64,000 nucleotides of DNA from Ichthyophis bannanicus (lineage: Eukaryota; Chordata; Amphibia; Gymnophiona; Ichthyophiidae), in assembly GCA_033557465.1 (NCBI GenBank), contig CM066045.1:132825596-132889595 (forward strand). Direction: 5' to 3'. Shown one piece after another: positions 1-9,299 of this stretch; positions within the stretch are counted from its first letter, which is position 1; every line of letters starts with the position of its first letter. The position numbers and the translations under genes are program-made. The notes under the pieces were generated by a model. It saw nothing but the letters and a program-made list of their open reading frames with translations. It searched no databases and was not told the origin of the DNA.

Positions 1-1
1 A

Positions 2-691
2 AACTTCCTGGAGCTCAGAGCCATCCGCCTAGCGCTCAAAGCATTCTCTCACCTGGTTTCTCACCAGTCGGTGCTGATACAGACAGACAATCAGGTGGCA
101 ATGTTCTATGTGAACAAACAAGGCGGAACAGGCTCCTTCCTTCTCTGTCAGGAGGCCCAAAAACTATGCTCTTGGGCAGTCCACCACGGCCTCATCCTCA
201 AGGCTGTCTATCTCCCAGGTCAGGAAAATTACCTGGCCGACAAACTCAGCAGGATCCTCCAGCCACACGAGTGGAGGTTGGATCCGCTGGTGGTTCAGCG
301 GATCTTTCTCAAGTGGGGCCTCCCCACCATGGATCTGTTTGCCAGTCCTCTGAACCGGCAACTGCCCAGGTTCTGCTCTCGACAGCCGCATCCTCTCCGG
401 GTAGCGGCGGATGCTTTTCTAATTCCATGGTCCACCGGCCTCTTGTATGCCTTTCCTCCCATGCCACTGGTGTCCCGGACGCTCTTCAAGGTTCTCAGAG
501 ACAAAGCATCGATGATCCTAGTGGCTCCCCGGTGGCCGAGACAACCTTGGTTCCCGCTTCTGATGCAGCTAGCGGTGGACACTCCTCTTCCACTGGGTTT
601 TCAGCCCGACCTCCAGTCGCAGGATCAGGGGACTCTCCTACACCCCAATCTCCGGTCCCTTCATCTGATGGCCTGGCTGCTGAAAGGGTAG
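2..691 (+). CDS. DIRS copy A pol C-terminus: RNase H + Dam-like methyltransferase
   Basis: Open frame from the window edge to TAG at 691. It starts at the second RNase H acidic motif (LELRAIRLALKAF). The TDNQVAMFYVNKQGGTGS block with its catalytic Asp and the LADKLSR block follow. Next comes the DIRS methyltransferase-like region: DLFASPLNRQLPRFCSR, then ADAFLIPWS..LLYAFPP (the position of the DPPY-like motif), then LVAPRWPRQPWFPLL. Family knowledge: DIRS pol usually carries RT-RNase H-MT in one ORF. Its last ~500 nt are also open in the YR frame. The RT is outside the window. Confidence 0.88.
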   Translation, partial: NFLELRAIRLALKAFSHLVSHQSVLIQTDNQVAMFYVNKQGGTGSFLLCQEAQKLCSWAVHHGLILKAVYLPGQENYLADKLSRILQPHEWRLDPLVVQRIFLKWGLPTMDLFASPLNRQLPRFCSRQPHPLRVAADAFLIPWSTGLLYAFPPMPLVSRTLFKVLRDKASMILVAPRWPRQPWFPLLMQLAVDTPLPLGFQPDLQSQDQGTLLHPNLRSLHLMAWLLKG

Positions 692-1728
692 TCCTTGCTC
701 CTCTGCAGCTACCTCCAGATGTGGAGGAGGTCGTCTTGGCCTCCAGGAGGCCCTCCACCCGCAAGACCTACGCTCTCAAGTGGCGTCGGTTCTCCGTCTG
801 GTCTACTCAGCAGTCTCAAGATCCTTTCTCCTGTTCAGCATCAGTGGTCTTGCAGTACTTGCTCTCTCTCTCCAACCTTGGACTAAAGTCCAACTCGGTA
901 AAGGTCCACCTCAGTGCTCTTTCTGCGCATCACATGCCGGTGGATGGTAAACCTCTTTCCAGCCACCCTCTGGTGGCTCGGTTTCTCAGAGGCCTCCTTC
1001 TCCTTAAGCCACCTTTGCGCCCGCCAACCCCGGACTGGGATCTTAATGTGGTGTTGCAGCGGATTACCTGTCCGCCTTTTGAGCCTATGGCTACCTGTCC
1101 GCTACGTTTTCTTTCCTGGAAAACCTTGTTCTTGGTAGCCCTCACTTCTGCTAGACGCGTTAGTGAGCTGCAGGCCCTGGTTTCTGATCCTCCTTACACT
1201 AGGTTCTACAAGAACCGGGTAGTCCTACGGACTCACCCTAAATTTCTTCCCAAAGTGGTTTCCCCTTTTCACATCAACCAGGAGGTGGTGTTTCCGACCT
1301 ACTTTCCCAGGCCACACTCCAGCCGAGCTGAAATGGTCCTGCATACCCTGGACTGTAGAAGGGCGTTGACCTTCTACCTGGACCGTACGCGGGAGCACCG
1401 AAAGGCTGTTCAGCTCTTCGTGTCTTATGACCCCAACAGGTTGGGGCTCCCTGTCTCCAAGCGTACTCTGTCCATCTGGATTGCGGACTGTATCGCTTGG
1501 GCTTACGAGGCAGCCGGCCTCGTGCTGGAAGGTAGAGTCACAGCTCATCGTGTTCGGGCGAAGGCTACGTCGGTAGCTTACCTCCGCTCTGTTCCATTGG
1601 CAGACATCTGCCGGGCCGCTACTTGGTCTTCAAGCCAGACTTTTGCAGCCCGTTACTGCCTGGAGAGGGAGTCCCGCAGGGACAGTGCTTTCGGACAGGC
1701 AGTCCTCCGTAACCTCTTCGAGGTATAG
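166..1728 (+). CDS. DIRS copy A tyrosine recombinase (YR)
   Basis: Open frame of 520 codons in the -1 frame relative to pol, ending at TAG 1726-1728. The first ~165 residues overlap the methyltransferase ORF and are Ser/Pro/Gly-rich. The recognisable recombinase begins near STRKTYALKWRRF. Catalytic landmarks: Arg in TSARRVSELQAL, the HxxR box in TAHRVRAKATS, and the Tyr nucleophile near ARYCLERES. The protein ends FGQAVLRNLFEV, the same C-terminus as in copies B and C. YRs integrate the circular DNA intermediate without target duplications. The true start codon is unknown; 166 is only the first ATG of the open frame. Nothing visible is broken. Confidence 0.85.
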   Translation: MLLGSPPRPHPQGCLSPRSGKLPGRQTQQDPPATRVEVGSAGGSADLSQVGPPHHGSVCQSSEPATAQVLLSTAASSPGSGGCFSNSMVHRPLVCLSSHATGVPDALQGSQRQSIDDPSGSPVAETTLVPASDAASGGHSSSTGFSARPPVAGSGDSPTPQSPVPSSDGLAAERVVLAPLQLPPDVEEVVLASRRPSTRKTYALKWRRFSVWSTQQSQDPFSCSASVVLQYLLSLSNLGLKSNSVKVHLSALSAHHMPVDGKPLSSHPLVARFLRGLLLLKPPLRPPTPDWDLNVVLQRITCPPFEPMATCPLRFLSWKTLFLVALTSARRVSELQALVSDPPYTRFYKNRVVLRTHPKFLPKVVSPFHINQEVVFPTYFPRPHSSRAEMVLHTLDCRRALTFYLDRTREHRKAVQLFVSYDPNRLGLPVSKRTLSIWIADCIAWAYEAAGLVLEGRVTAHRVRAKATSVAYLRSVPLADICRAATWSSSQTFAARYCLERESRRDSAFGQAVLRNLFEV

Positions 1729-1867
1729 GCAACTCCTACCCTCCGTCCCGGTTGTTGGGCTACCGGTTGGAGACATATTCAGAGAAGATTCCTTCCTTCT
1801 GTGCTACTGACCTTGAGGGAGCTCATTTTTGTGCTTAGAGTCTCCGGTAGCCTTAAGCTTGGGAGTC

Positions 1868-1964
1868 CCATATGTGAGGACTGACTTCCTGCTTGGTCCT
1901 GGAGAAAGCGTAGTTACTCACCTGTAACAGGTGTTCTCCAGGAGCAGCAGGAATCAGTCCTCAC
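1868..1964 (+). repeat. DIRS copy A internal complementary region (ICR)
   Basis: Bases 1868-1906 are the reverse complement of the family's left terminus (TTCTCCAGGACCAAGCAGG). Bases 1907-1964 are the reverse complement of the right terminus (the segment ending GTAACTACGCT at 2231). This juxtaposed complement of both ends is the DIRS hallmark, thought to template completion and circularisation of the cDNA. Confidence 0.88.
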
Positions 1965-2044
1965 AACCCTCCCTCCTCCCCTTGGAGTTGCAGTTATATG
2001 CTTTCGTTTTTGCTAATTTTTGCTGTCTTTTAGCTATGTCATCT

Positions 2045-2231
2045 GACTGAGCAAGATGGCACCCTTGGGCGGGAAGAGGACCGCGCATGCGCGCTGCAAT
2101 TCCCAAAGGCTTTCTTTGAAAGCTGGGGAAAATTGCTCCGCGAGGGCTCTGTTGGCGCCAACGTCACCCATATGTGAGGACTGATTCCTGCTGCTCCTGG
2201 AGAACACCTGCTACAGGTGAGTAACTACGCT
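2045..2231 (+). repeat. DIRS copy A right inverted terminal repeat
   Basis: Reverse complement of the left ITR seen in copies B, C and D. It includes AAGATGGCAC, GGGCGGGAAG, CCGCGCATGCGCG, CTCACCCATATGTGAGG-like and GTAACTACGCT blocks. A's own left ITR lies upstream of the window. Confidence 0.85.
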
Positions 2232-2699
2232 TTTCTTTGGAAATGGCTGGCTGTTTATTTCAGGAAAAGATTAATATCCCCTTGTTATTATATTTTTAAA
2301 TTTGATTTCTAGAGTGCCCCTGCCAGCAGGGCATTTCTGAATTTAGTGTCTGTGGGATCCAGAAGCTTAAATCGGCCCCTAGTTAGGGTCAGGCATTTGC
2401 TGTAGTTACGGAATTAGTCTGTGGATTTGGCTTCAAAGACATGCTTGAGCAAGCTTCCCTTCAAGAGGAAATTACTCTTTGAGTAAGATCTCGTGAAACT
2501 GTTTAAGGACTTGGGGGAGTCTGAGGTACAGGGTTCTCAAAGGCTAGGTCTCACAGCTAGGGCATTTCTTCTCCATGCAAGGTTTTTTTCGAGATGGACA
2601 GCAATCTCATTCCATGAAGTCAGAGTTCTCCTAAAGATATAGATTTTTGTCCTGAGCTCTGTCCTTTCAAGGCATCTGTAGACGGGGCAGGACACTGTT

Positions 2700-4400
2700 C
2701 TTGGAGTCTAAACAGGAGCCAAATCTTCCGAATGAGATCTTGGTAGCCCAGGTAGCACTGCAGCTAGGGTTGAGACATTTCTACCATGTGTGGGCCCAGG
2801 TCACTTCATATCAGTGGGTGCTGGAGGTTGCTCACAAAGCCTATGCCTTTGAGCTGGCATGGCCCCTGTCAGACACTTTTATAGTGTTCCACTGCAGCTC
2901 TCTGTAAAGGGCACAAGCAGTCCAGGACACAGTTGCGTGTCTGCTACATCTTGAGGCTGTGCCTCTGGAGGAATGGGGATCAAGGCGTTATTCCTTTCAT
3001 TTTGCAGTGCTTACAAAAGATGGGGTCTTTCATCCCATTCTGGATTTGAAACAGGTGAACAGCTGGAAGGAGTTCTGCAGACCAGAGAACATTGAGTTCG
3101 CTTCACTTGAGATAGCTGAGATAGAGGTGCCGGTGGGTGGAGAGCCGCTGAGTGAAGAACAGCAGTTGGACATGTAACAAACTGCACTGGAATCTCATCC
3201 TCAAGGTAATGAGCCTATGGACTTCCCTTTATTCAAACAAGTTATTGGTTGTATTATGAACTGGCGAAAAGAAACTGTGGGCCTAAGGACTATTAGGTAC
3301 CAAACTTTTGAATGGAGTCATCGTTGCGGCGAGTTTCTGATCTTCTTAGATTTAATGGAGGCTTATTTTCACATCCCCATCTGTCGGGAGTATCAGTGGT
3401 ACCTCCATTTTATGGTGCCAGAGAGGCATTTTCAGTTCTAGGCCCTCCCTTTTGGGCTAGCCACCGCTTCCAGGAGTTTGCCCAGGGTGATGGTGTTGGT
3501 GGTGGCAGTGGCAGCCCTGAGGAAGAGAGGGATCCTAGTACACCCAAACCTCAACAACTTACTGATTCAAATGAAGACCTACCAGGAGAGTCGACAGGTG
3601 ATGGATCAGGTGCTCCTTTTCCTCCAGGAGCTGAGCTGAATTGTCATTCTAGTGAAGAACCAGTTGGAGCCGTCTCAATCCTTGGAGTATGCGTACGTCT
3701 TGTTGCGCTACACAAATGTTCAGTAGTAGTAGTAGTAGTATCTGGGAGCCCAGTCTGACACCAGTGCAGGCAAGGTCTTCCTTTTGGAGAAAAGGATCCA
3801 GTAGTTGTAAGCACAGATTCGAGATTTGTTGAGGGTTCACTGGCCCAGAGCACAAGACTACCTGCAGATTTTGGGCTTCATGGGGGTAACGTTGGGAGTT
3901 TGTGCCATGGCCCCTGGGACACATGCATCTATTGCAGAGGGGCTTGTTAATCGTGGTGGTTTTGGGAGCAGCTGCTTCTGTAGACGGAAGCCTGTGTGAG
4001 TCTGGCCTGGTGACTGAGCTAGACGAATGTGGTGGCTGAAATGGATCTGGAATCTCAGAATGGGTGTTCATCAGTACGGAACCCAATTTATCCGGTTGGG
4101 GGGCCCACTGCATGTCACAGGTAGCATAGTCATTGGACGATAGCAGAAAGTCAGTACCGAGTTGATTGGCTGGAAACAAGGGTTATGTTTTTAGCCCGCC
4201 AAGCCTTTCTACTCCTGGTTCAGCACAAAGCAGTCAAGGTTCTTTTGAACAACGCAATGATAGTTACTTACATAAATCATCATGGCGGCGCCAGAAATTT
4301 TCTGGTGTCAGCAGAGGTGGTCCTCCTCCTAGGATGGGCAGAGAAGAACCTGACATGTTGTCTGCCATGCAGGCAGTCTTTCTGAGTTGTCATTGGCTAG
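2700..4400 (+). pseudogene. DIRS copy F RT-RNase H remnant
   Basis: Broken in several frames. Visible in order are a HFYHVWAQVTSYQWVLEVAH block (pre-RT), SFHFAVLTKDGVFHPILDLK (RT palm start), FLIFLDLMEAYFHIPI with the first catalytic Asp, ALPFGLATASRS, and a degraded VHPNLNNLLIQ where Y(L)DDLLI is expected, so the catalytic Asp pair is lost. A decayed RNase H core follows (SGWGAH near 4095; LLVQHKAVKVLLNNAMIVTYI near 4210-4280). Internal stops and frame changes throughout. A short (GTA)n run sits at 3723-3740. Confidence 0.68.
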
Positions 4401-4574
4401 ATTTGTGAGAATGGTCACTGGTGGACTCCATATTCCAATGCAGCAAAGGGGAGCACCAATAATGGATTTGAAGGTGAAAGCAGAGAATGCAAAAGCATGT
4501 CGTTTCTTCAGTCAGCGAAAGGAGCTCATACTGAAAGGTTTGGATTCACTGGTACAGAGGTGACCTCTTGGCAG

Positions 4575-4582
4575 GCCATTGT
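4575..4582 (+). repeat. hAT target site duplication, left copy
   Basis: GCCATTGT at 4575-4582 is repeated exactly at 6100-6107, directly outside the inverted ends of the element at 4583-6099. An 8-bp duplication is diagnostic of the hAT superfamily. Confidence 0.85.
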
Positions 4583-5074
4583 TAGGGGCCAACCAAATTC
4601 ACTGGAAAAAATGCGCTATTTCACGGGAGGTCTTTGAAAATTCAACATATTTCACGGGCCTTTATTTCAACGTTTTATGCAAACCTTAACTAGCAGTTAT
4701 AGTGTCTATTTCAAGTAATTGCTGTCAACTGTCAGAACGGAGGACAAAAACCACGGCCAACACAACGAATATCCAAAAAGAACTTTATTAAAGAAGACAC
4801 AATTAAACAACAAATACTCAGGCATTCACAGTTTTGAGTTCTTTGCAATAATCACTTGATTTGTCAAATTGCTCGTCAACAGTCTCTGGTGCTGCGGTGC
4901 ACTGACAGTCGTGTATTGGCTCACACTCCTTTAAGCATCAACACTGTGGGCACAGATAAGTATCGTAGCGCCAACCGGCTCAACAGCGGGAATCTGCCAG
5001 TGCTTGCAAACCACAATGATGTGACAGACGTTTCTGCGGGAACATCTACAGCCACTGCTTTGTAAGCTGCAAAT

Positions 5075-5470
5075 TCAGCCAAGTTCCTTCAATTGTTGTT
5101 TGTGGTTGGAAAAAACTTTCTGTTGGAAGTCTGTTCGCAGGTGTTGTGAAGCAGGCAACAGCCCGAGGTTTGGGATGTGGTTTTGTAGGTAGGAGCGCAA
5201 GGTGGGATGACTTAGTTTTTCCAAAGGAATGTTAGCTTCAGTAAATGCTTCAACCAATTCAAATACAGCCATATTGCGCGTGTCCCTTGCTTCTGTGCTA
5301 CGTGAAAACATTCCCGTAACTGTCGCCTGCTTTTTTGGCTTTCTGTCCAGTGCTGCTTCTGCTGCTTTTCTTTTGGAAGCATGAACTGACAATTCCAAGT
5401 GCCTGTCAATACTTCCTTTCCTGGTGTGATCAACAGTAACGTTACAGTACGAACAAAATAATTTTCCAGA
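5075..5470 (-). pseudogene. hAT BED zinc-finger protein, CGGBP1-like N-terminal fragment
   Basis: Minus-strand reading, with one frame change near 5400, shows a BED-type finger (GKLFCSYCNVTVDHTRKGS then RHLELSVHASKRKAAE: C-x2-C followed by two His). A Lys/Arg-rich linker follows, then a block with EANIPLEKLSHPTLRSYL. This order and the EANIPLEK signature match the vertebrate host protein CGGBP1, which derives from a hAT transposase N-terminus. This copy is the transposon relative, not the host gene: it lies inside a TIR/TSD-bounded element. The function would be DNA binding at transposon ends. It is truncated and frameshifted. Confidence 0.72.
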
Positions 5471-5664
5471 ATCGGCATGTAAAGTTCCCTTTGGATACTG
5501 CTCAGCTCATTCTGCACAAGAGACATGTTCAGCTTTCTTCATTATCGACATCGTTGATGCACTTTGACATAATTCAGTTTTTTAATTCAGACTAAACGCT
5601 CCCAAATTGAAGCACCTGCCTTCAAATTATGGTGGTGGCAAAGAATACTGTGTATACTGTGGAC

Positions 5665-6003
5665 TACCTGAATCAGGCTGTAAGTAAACGCTCCCAATTG
5701 AAGCACCCTGCCCAGTTCTTTTTATCGGGGCCCAGAGATGACGTTGGAAGGGCTGCCACACACAGGTCAGCAGCTCAATTGGTGGTAGAAGAGATTAAAG
5801 CACCCTGCGCAGTTCTTTTTATCGGGGCCAAGAGATGACGTCAGAAGGGCTGCTCCCGAACCAGCTCTCTCACCCCTCCGTGGGAATCAGGCTGTAAGTA
5901 AACGCTCCCAAATTGAAGCACCATGCGCAGTTCTTTTATCGGGGCTCAGAGATGACGTCAGAAGGGCTGCCACACACAGGTCAGCAGCTCCCGAACCGGC
6001 TCT
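5665..6003 (+). repeat. Tandem ~110-bp repeats with CRE motifs inside the hAT element
   Basis: A unit containing GGCTGTAAGTAAACGCTCCC, CAGTTCTTTTTATCGGGGC, GAGATGACGT and AAGGGCTGC recurs at about 5670-5770, 5785-5885 and 5886-6003 with indels. Two units carry a perfect TGACGTCA. The block lies upstream of the minus-strand BED ORF, so it may be its promoter. Confidence 0.65.
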
Positions 6004-6379
6004 CTCACCCCTTCGCGGGAATTTCACATTTTTCACGGAAGACGGCCAAATTCACGGAAAATGCCACGGCCGTGAAATCGTGAATTAGGTTGTTCCCTAG
6101 CCATTGTATGTCTTCCTTCCTTGGTCCATAATCAGCAAGGTGATTCAGAAGTGAAGGCGCACCCAGGATTGGTGGTGTCAGTGGCTCCAGACTGGCCTTG
6201 GAGGCTGTGGTACACAGACCTCGCATAGCTGATGGAGTATCCATTCCCTCTGCCATTACCTTTGGAGTCTTCTGCATCAGGGTCCAATTCAGATGCTGGA
6301 TGGAGTCATTTTCTTTTACAGCCTGATTATTAATAGGATGAGATGAAGGAAGAGAGGCTGCATGCCGCAGGTTGTAGAT

Positions 6380-7400
6380 ACCTTGCTTCAGTTCGGGAAG
6401 CAGCCAATGTCTCTGGCCTTTGTGAGGATATGGCACGTTTTTGAGGCTTGGTGCACAGAGCACAGTCTTCAGCATTTGAAAGCAATCTTCCTGAGGTTTT
6501 GGCATTCCTGTAGAATTGCTTGGAGAAGAGGGCTCACCCCTAATTCTTGCAAGTGCATGTTGCACCATTGACTTGTTTTAGAGATAGGTTCTAATGCCAT
6601 TTCCTGCCCTATCACTCAAATATAGTGCATTTTTTTAGAGGGCTTAAGTATTTGAAAACCCCCTCTCGACAAGTGATTCCTCTGTGGGATTTCAATTTGT
6701 TCCTGCTTGTGTTGGTGCTGCTGCTGTTTGAACCTCTTTATGACTTTTCCATCAAAGACGTAACCTGGAAGATCATTTTTCTGGTGGCTATTTACTCAGA
6801 CAGAAGAATCTCCAAACTGCAGGCTCTCTCTTGGAGGGAATCATTTCTCTTGATTTCTAAGAACAGGGTTGTTGTAAGAGCTGTAATTTCCTTCCTTCCT
6901 AAAGTGGTTTCAGCATTCCATGTTAGTCAGTCCATTATTCTTTCAGTGTTTTGGGGCTCTTGACAGTAATGAGGAGACTTAGGTTTTACATAAACTGGAT
7001 GTTCGTAGGGCTCTGAAGTGGTATTTGGCGGTGATGCAGGCATTCCGTATGTTGGATGACTTGTTCGGTGGTCCCCGAAAAGGGGAAGCGGCTTCAAAGG
7101 CTTCCATTGCTTGCTGGATAAAGGAGGCCATTTCTTTCAGCTTATTTGCTTAAGGGTCATCAGCTGCTCAGGGGGGCTGAGGGCATATTCAATGAAGGCA
7201 CAGGTGGCCTCCTGGGTGAAACACAGTTTAATGTTTCTGCAGGAAATTTACTGAACGGCGACATGATCATCACTGGACTCCTTTGTGTGCCATTACCACT
7301 TGGCAAGGCAGGAAGTGGCCTTTGGAGCGAGAATGCTGCAGGCTGGTCCGTCTCTTCCCATCTGTTGTTAGATACTGCTTTGGTACTTCCCATGAGTCTG
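6380..7400 (+). pseudogene. DIRS copy F tyrosine recombinase remnant
   Basis: Collinear but broken YR. RRGLTPNSCKCMLHH near 6527, then a FLVAIYSDRRISKLQAL block around 6780-6830 that keeps the Arg of the SARRxSELQAL box. KVVSAFHVSQSIILSVF follows near 6900, and ATWSSLDSFVCHYHLA near 7255-7305 retains the His-Tyr of the active-site segment. Several stops (after 6961 and beyond) make it inactive. The preceding methyltransferase tail is visible as VAPDWPWRLWYTDL near 6185. Confidence 0.68.
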
Positions 7401-7422
7401 GACTAGACTGGATGGATGATAA

Positions 7423-7905
7423 GAAAGGTGAAATTAGACCTTACTTTCTAATTTTCTTTCCTTGAGTCCCTACAGTCCAGCCCAGCTGCCACCTGAGGAG
7501 TTGCAGTGGCATCAGTGTTCAGAAAATCGGTGGCAGATATGGTGAGGTTATTGTGGGATTACTCTTGAAGGGTTGCTCTGTTTCCTTTGTTCTCTTGGTT
7601 CTCTATTGTGATTCTCTCTATTTTCTGGAGATTTTGCAATTCTCTGGTTCTTCCATTAAAAAAAGAGAGAAATTCACCAGGGGTGTCACTTGAACTCGTT
7701 GAAGGGGGAAGGGGGGCCCGCAAAGTGCTTGGTAGTCTTTGTTATAGAAGTATGATTGGTTCAGGGCTGCCCAGGACTTTGATAGGGTGATGTAATCAAA
7801 TCAGTTCTCAGTCTCCATCTGCTAGTAGGAAAGCATAATCAATGAGTCTGGAGAGACTAAGAAAAACAAATTAGCAGGTGAGGTCTAATTTCATCTTCTT
7901 AAGGG
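7423..7905 (+). repeat. DIRS copy F ICR and right terminus
   Basis: The block at 7423-7490 (AAGAAAGGTGAAATTAGACC ... CTACAGTCCAG) is approximately the reverse complement of 7840-7905 (GAGTCTGGAGAGACTAAG ... GGTCTAATTTCATCTT). In other DIRS copies the same arrangement is ICR followed by right ITR end, so 7905 is taken as the approximate right end of F. Confidence 0.6.
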
Positions 7906-8145
7906 AGAATTACCACTTTACTTTTTGAGTGATTTAAGGCAAAGTTTTAATTTAAATATTGATTTTGCTTATTGCAAAATTCTAGTCAATTATCATTTTA
8001 TCATTTTTGTGGTACAGCTTCTTAATCATGGGAACTGTAACCTCTATAAATATAGACTGTGGATTATCTAAGTATGTTTGTTAGGCTAGTGTTTCCGTAA
8101 GGCAATGCATAAACTTTTGACCCGTGGTATCTTTCCCTTCTGTAG

Positions 8146-8296
8146 GCACTGGATGGCCGCATTGTGGTACGCAGTCATGCCCGGGTCTCTTCACTCACTC
8201 TGAAGGACATCCAATACACAGATGCTGGAGAGTATATCTGCACTGCCAGTAATGCCATCGGACAGGACTCCCAAGCCATGTACCTCGAAGTGCAGT
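8146..8296 (+). CDS. NCAM1: NCAM1 exon: second half of Ig domain 4
   Basis: A 151-bp exon bounded by a polypyrimidine tract plus TGTAG (acceptor, AG at 8144-8145) and T|GTAAGG (donor at 8297). The translation begins ALDGRIVVRSHARVSSLTL and ends GQDSQAMYLEVQ. It contains the Ig-fold signature DAGEYICTASN with the C-terminal disulphide Cys and the tyrosine corner. The exon ends in phase 1, and its last T combines with AT at 23902 to encode Tyr. NCAM1 is a cell-surface homophilic adhesion molecule; Ig1-5 form the extracellular rod. The residues match NCAM1 rather than NCAM2. In mammals the alternative VASE microexon lies in the intron just upstream; no copy was found here by eye. Confidence 0.95.
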
Positions 8297-9299
8297 GTAA
8301 GGATCCTTCACTGCTTCTTCTCACAGTAATTTAATCAATTCAGACGCTATTCAGGAAAAGCTGAAATAGTAATAGAAGTTTGGGTTTTCAGTAATGTCAA
8401 TATTATAGAAAAAAAAGGCTCAATTATTCTACACACCAAAGTGGGAATGCAAACCAATATTACAACTACATCATACTCATAAGACATAATAAGACTTCTT
8501 AGAAAAAGTCCTTAAAAATAGGAGGAAAAAAGGTAAACTCATACATGAGTACAAATGCTGTGTCAGAGGATGGAGGAGGTTTTTTTTTTATTATTTATTT
8601 ATTTCAAAATTTGTATTGGGCTAAAGACTGCTGCCATCTTTTTTTCATATATATATAGAGAGAAGTCTTTCATAGATTAAAAATTTTTTCAGTTATATTT
8701 GTTATTGTCTATATATGCCCCTTTTTTCAGTACTAGAGGTTTTTTGAGGTAAGCAGTGATTACATCTATTGCTTGATGGCATTTGTTTATTATATACCTT
8801 ATAAATGTGATGTAAGGGTTATTTTTTCTTATTATGTTTATCAGTTAATCTTTGACTCAGTTTATTGTATCTTACTGAGATCACAAGGCTGAGTGAGAGA
8901 CCATCTTATGCTTGTAAGTGGTATAGACTGTCCTTTCAGCATCAGAACCACATGAGCCATAATGCAGTCTTTTTATCTCCACAGATATACGTGAAACCAG
9001 TTCTAAATGCATTATAACTTATTTTGAGATGGTTTTTGAGTTTTTGGTTTCAAGCTGACTCTTTAAACTGGTTTTTTAAATCATGCAGTAAATAAATTTA
9101 AAGAAGGACTGGAGTGTAATATGATTCTGAATGAAAGCAAGTTCACAAGTTTAGGCAGGTCCTCCAGCCAACTTTATCTGTCTACTTCTTGTGGGTACAA
9201 GTCCAAAAGCAAGTGATTGGCTGTAGCATAGTTTGGTAATTCCAGTAGTCATGTGATTGGCCAAACACCTAAAGGAACTGGAGATTGTATGCACAGGTT
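8297..9299. other. NCAM1 intron, no gene recognised
   Basis: AT-rich intronic sequence after the 8297 donor. A T-rich stretch and a (TA)n run lie around 8580-8660. No coding or structured repeat could be supported. Confidence 0.6.

Larger units (their letters stand above)
1..2231 (+). mobile_element. DIRS retrotransposon copy A, 3' part
   Basis: The window opens inside the RNase H domain of a DIRS-type element. It contains the end of pol, a complete tyrosine recombinase frame, the ICR (1868-1964) and a right ITR ending in GTAACTACGCT at 2231. The end was placed by comparison with copies B and C, where the flanking sequence rejoins exactly. The left half lies outside the window. Both coding frames are free of stops, so this copy looks fairly young. 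Sequence right of 2231 looks like older DIRS lineage F, so A may be nested in F. Confidence 0.9.
4583..6099 (-). mobile_element. hAT-superfamily element with BED-finger (CGGBP1-like) remnant
   Basis: 1517-bp element with terminal inverted repeats: the left end starts TAGGGGCCAACC, and the right end read on the minus strand starts TAGGGAACAACC (17 of the first 20 positions match). Exact 8-bp duplications (GCCATTGT) flank it. The coding remnant is on the minus strand, so the right end (5600-6099) is the 5' side. That side carries about three imperfect ~110-bp repeats, each with TGACGTCA or TGACGTTG. The catalytic RNase H-like hAT transposase core is not present, so this is an internally deleted copy. 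It interrupts DIRS copy F. Confidence 0.85.
2232..7905 (+). mobile_element. Degenerate DIRS copy F (divergent lineage), interrupted by a hAT element
   Basis: An old DIRS-type element recognised from collinear, frameshifted protein remnants. It has a possible gag C-terminus (2470-2600), RT (2760-3620), RNase H (4080-4390), the methyltransferase tail (6140-6230) and YR (6380-7400). At 7423-7490 there is an ICR-like block whose reverse complement matches 7840-7905, giving a right end near 7905. RT remnants (PILDLKQVNSW; FLDLMEAYFHIPI) resemble the other major vertebrate DIRS lineage more than B, C or D. A 1.5-kb hAT element (4583-6099) sits between RNase H and MT. The left end is not found; it may lie left of copy A. 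Confidence 0.7.

Noticed and set aside
3723..3740. (GTA)n run as a retroelement tail
   Set aside because: Short trinucleotide run within collinear RT remnants of copy F, without an insertion boundary.
5665..6003. CRISPR-like or satellite array in the ~110-bp repeats
   Set aside because: Only three imperfect units confined within a TIR/TSD-bounded hAT element; no spacer pattern.
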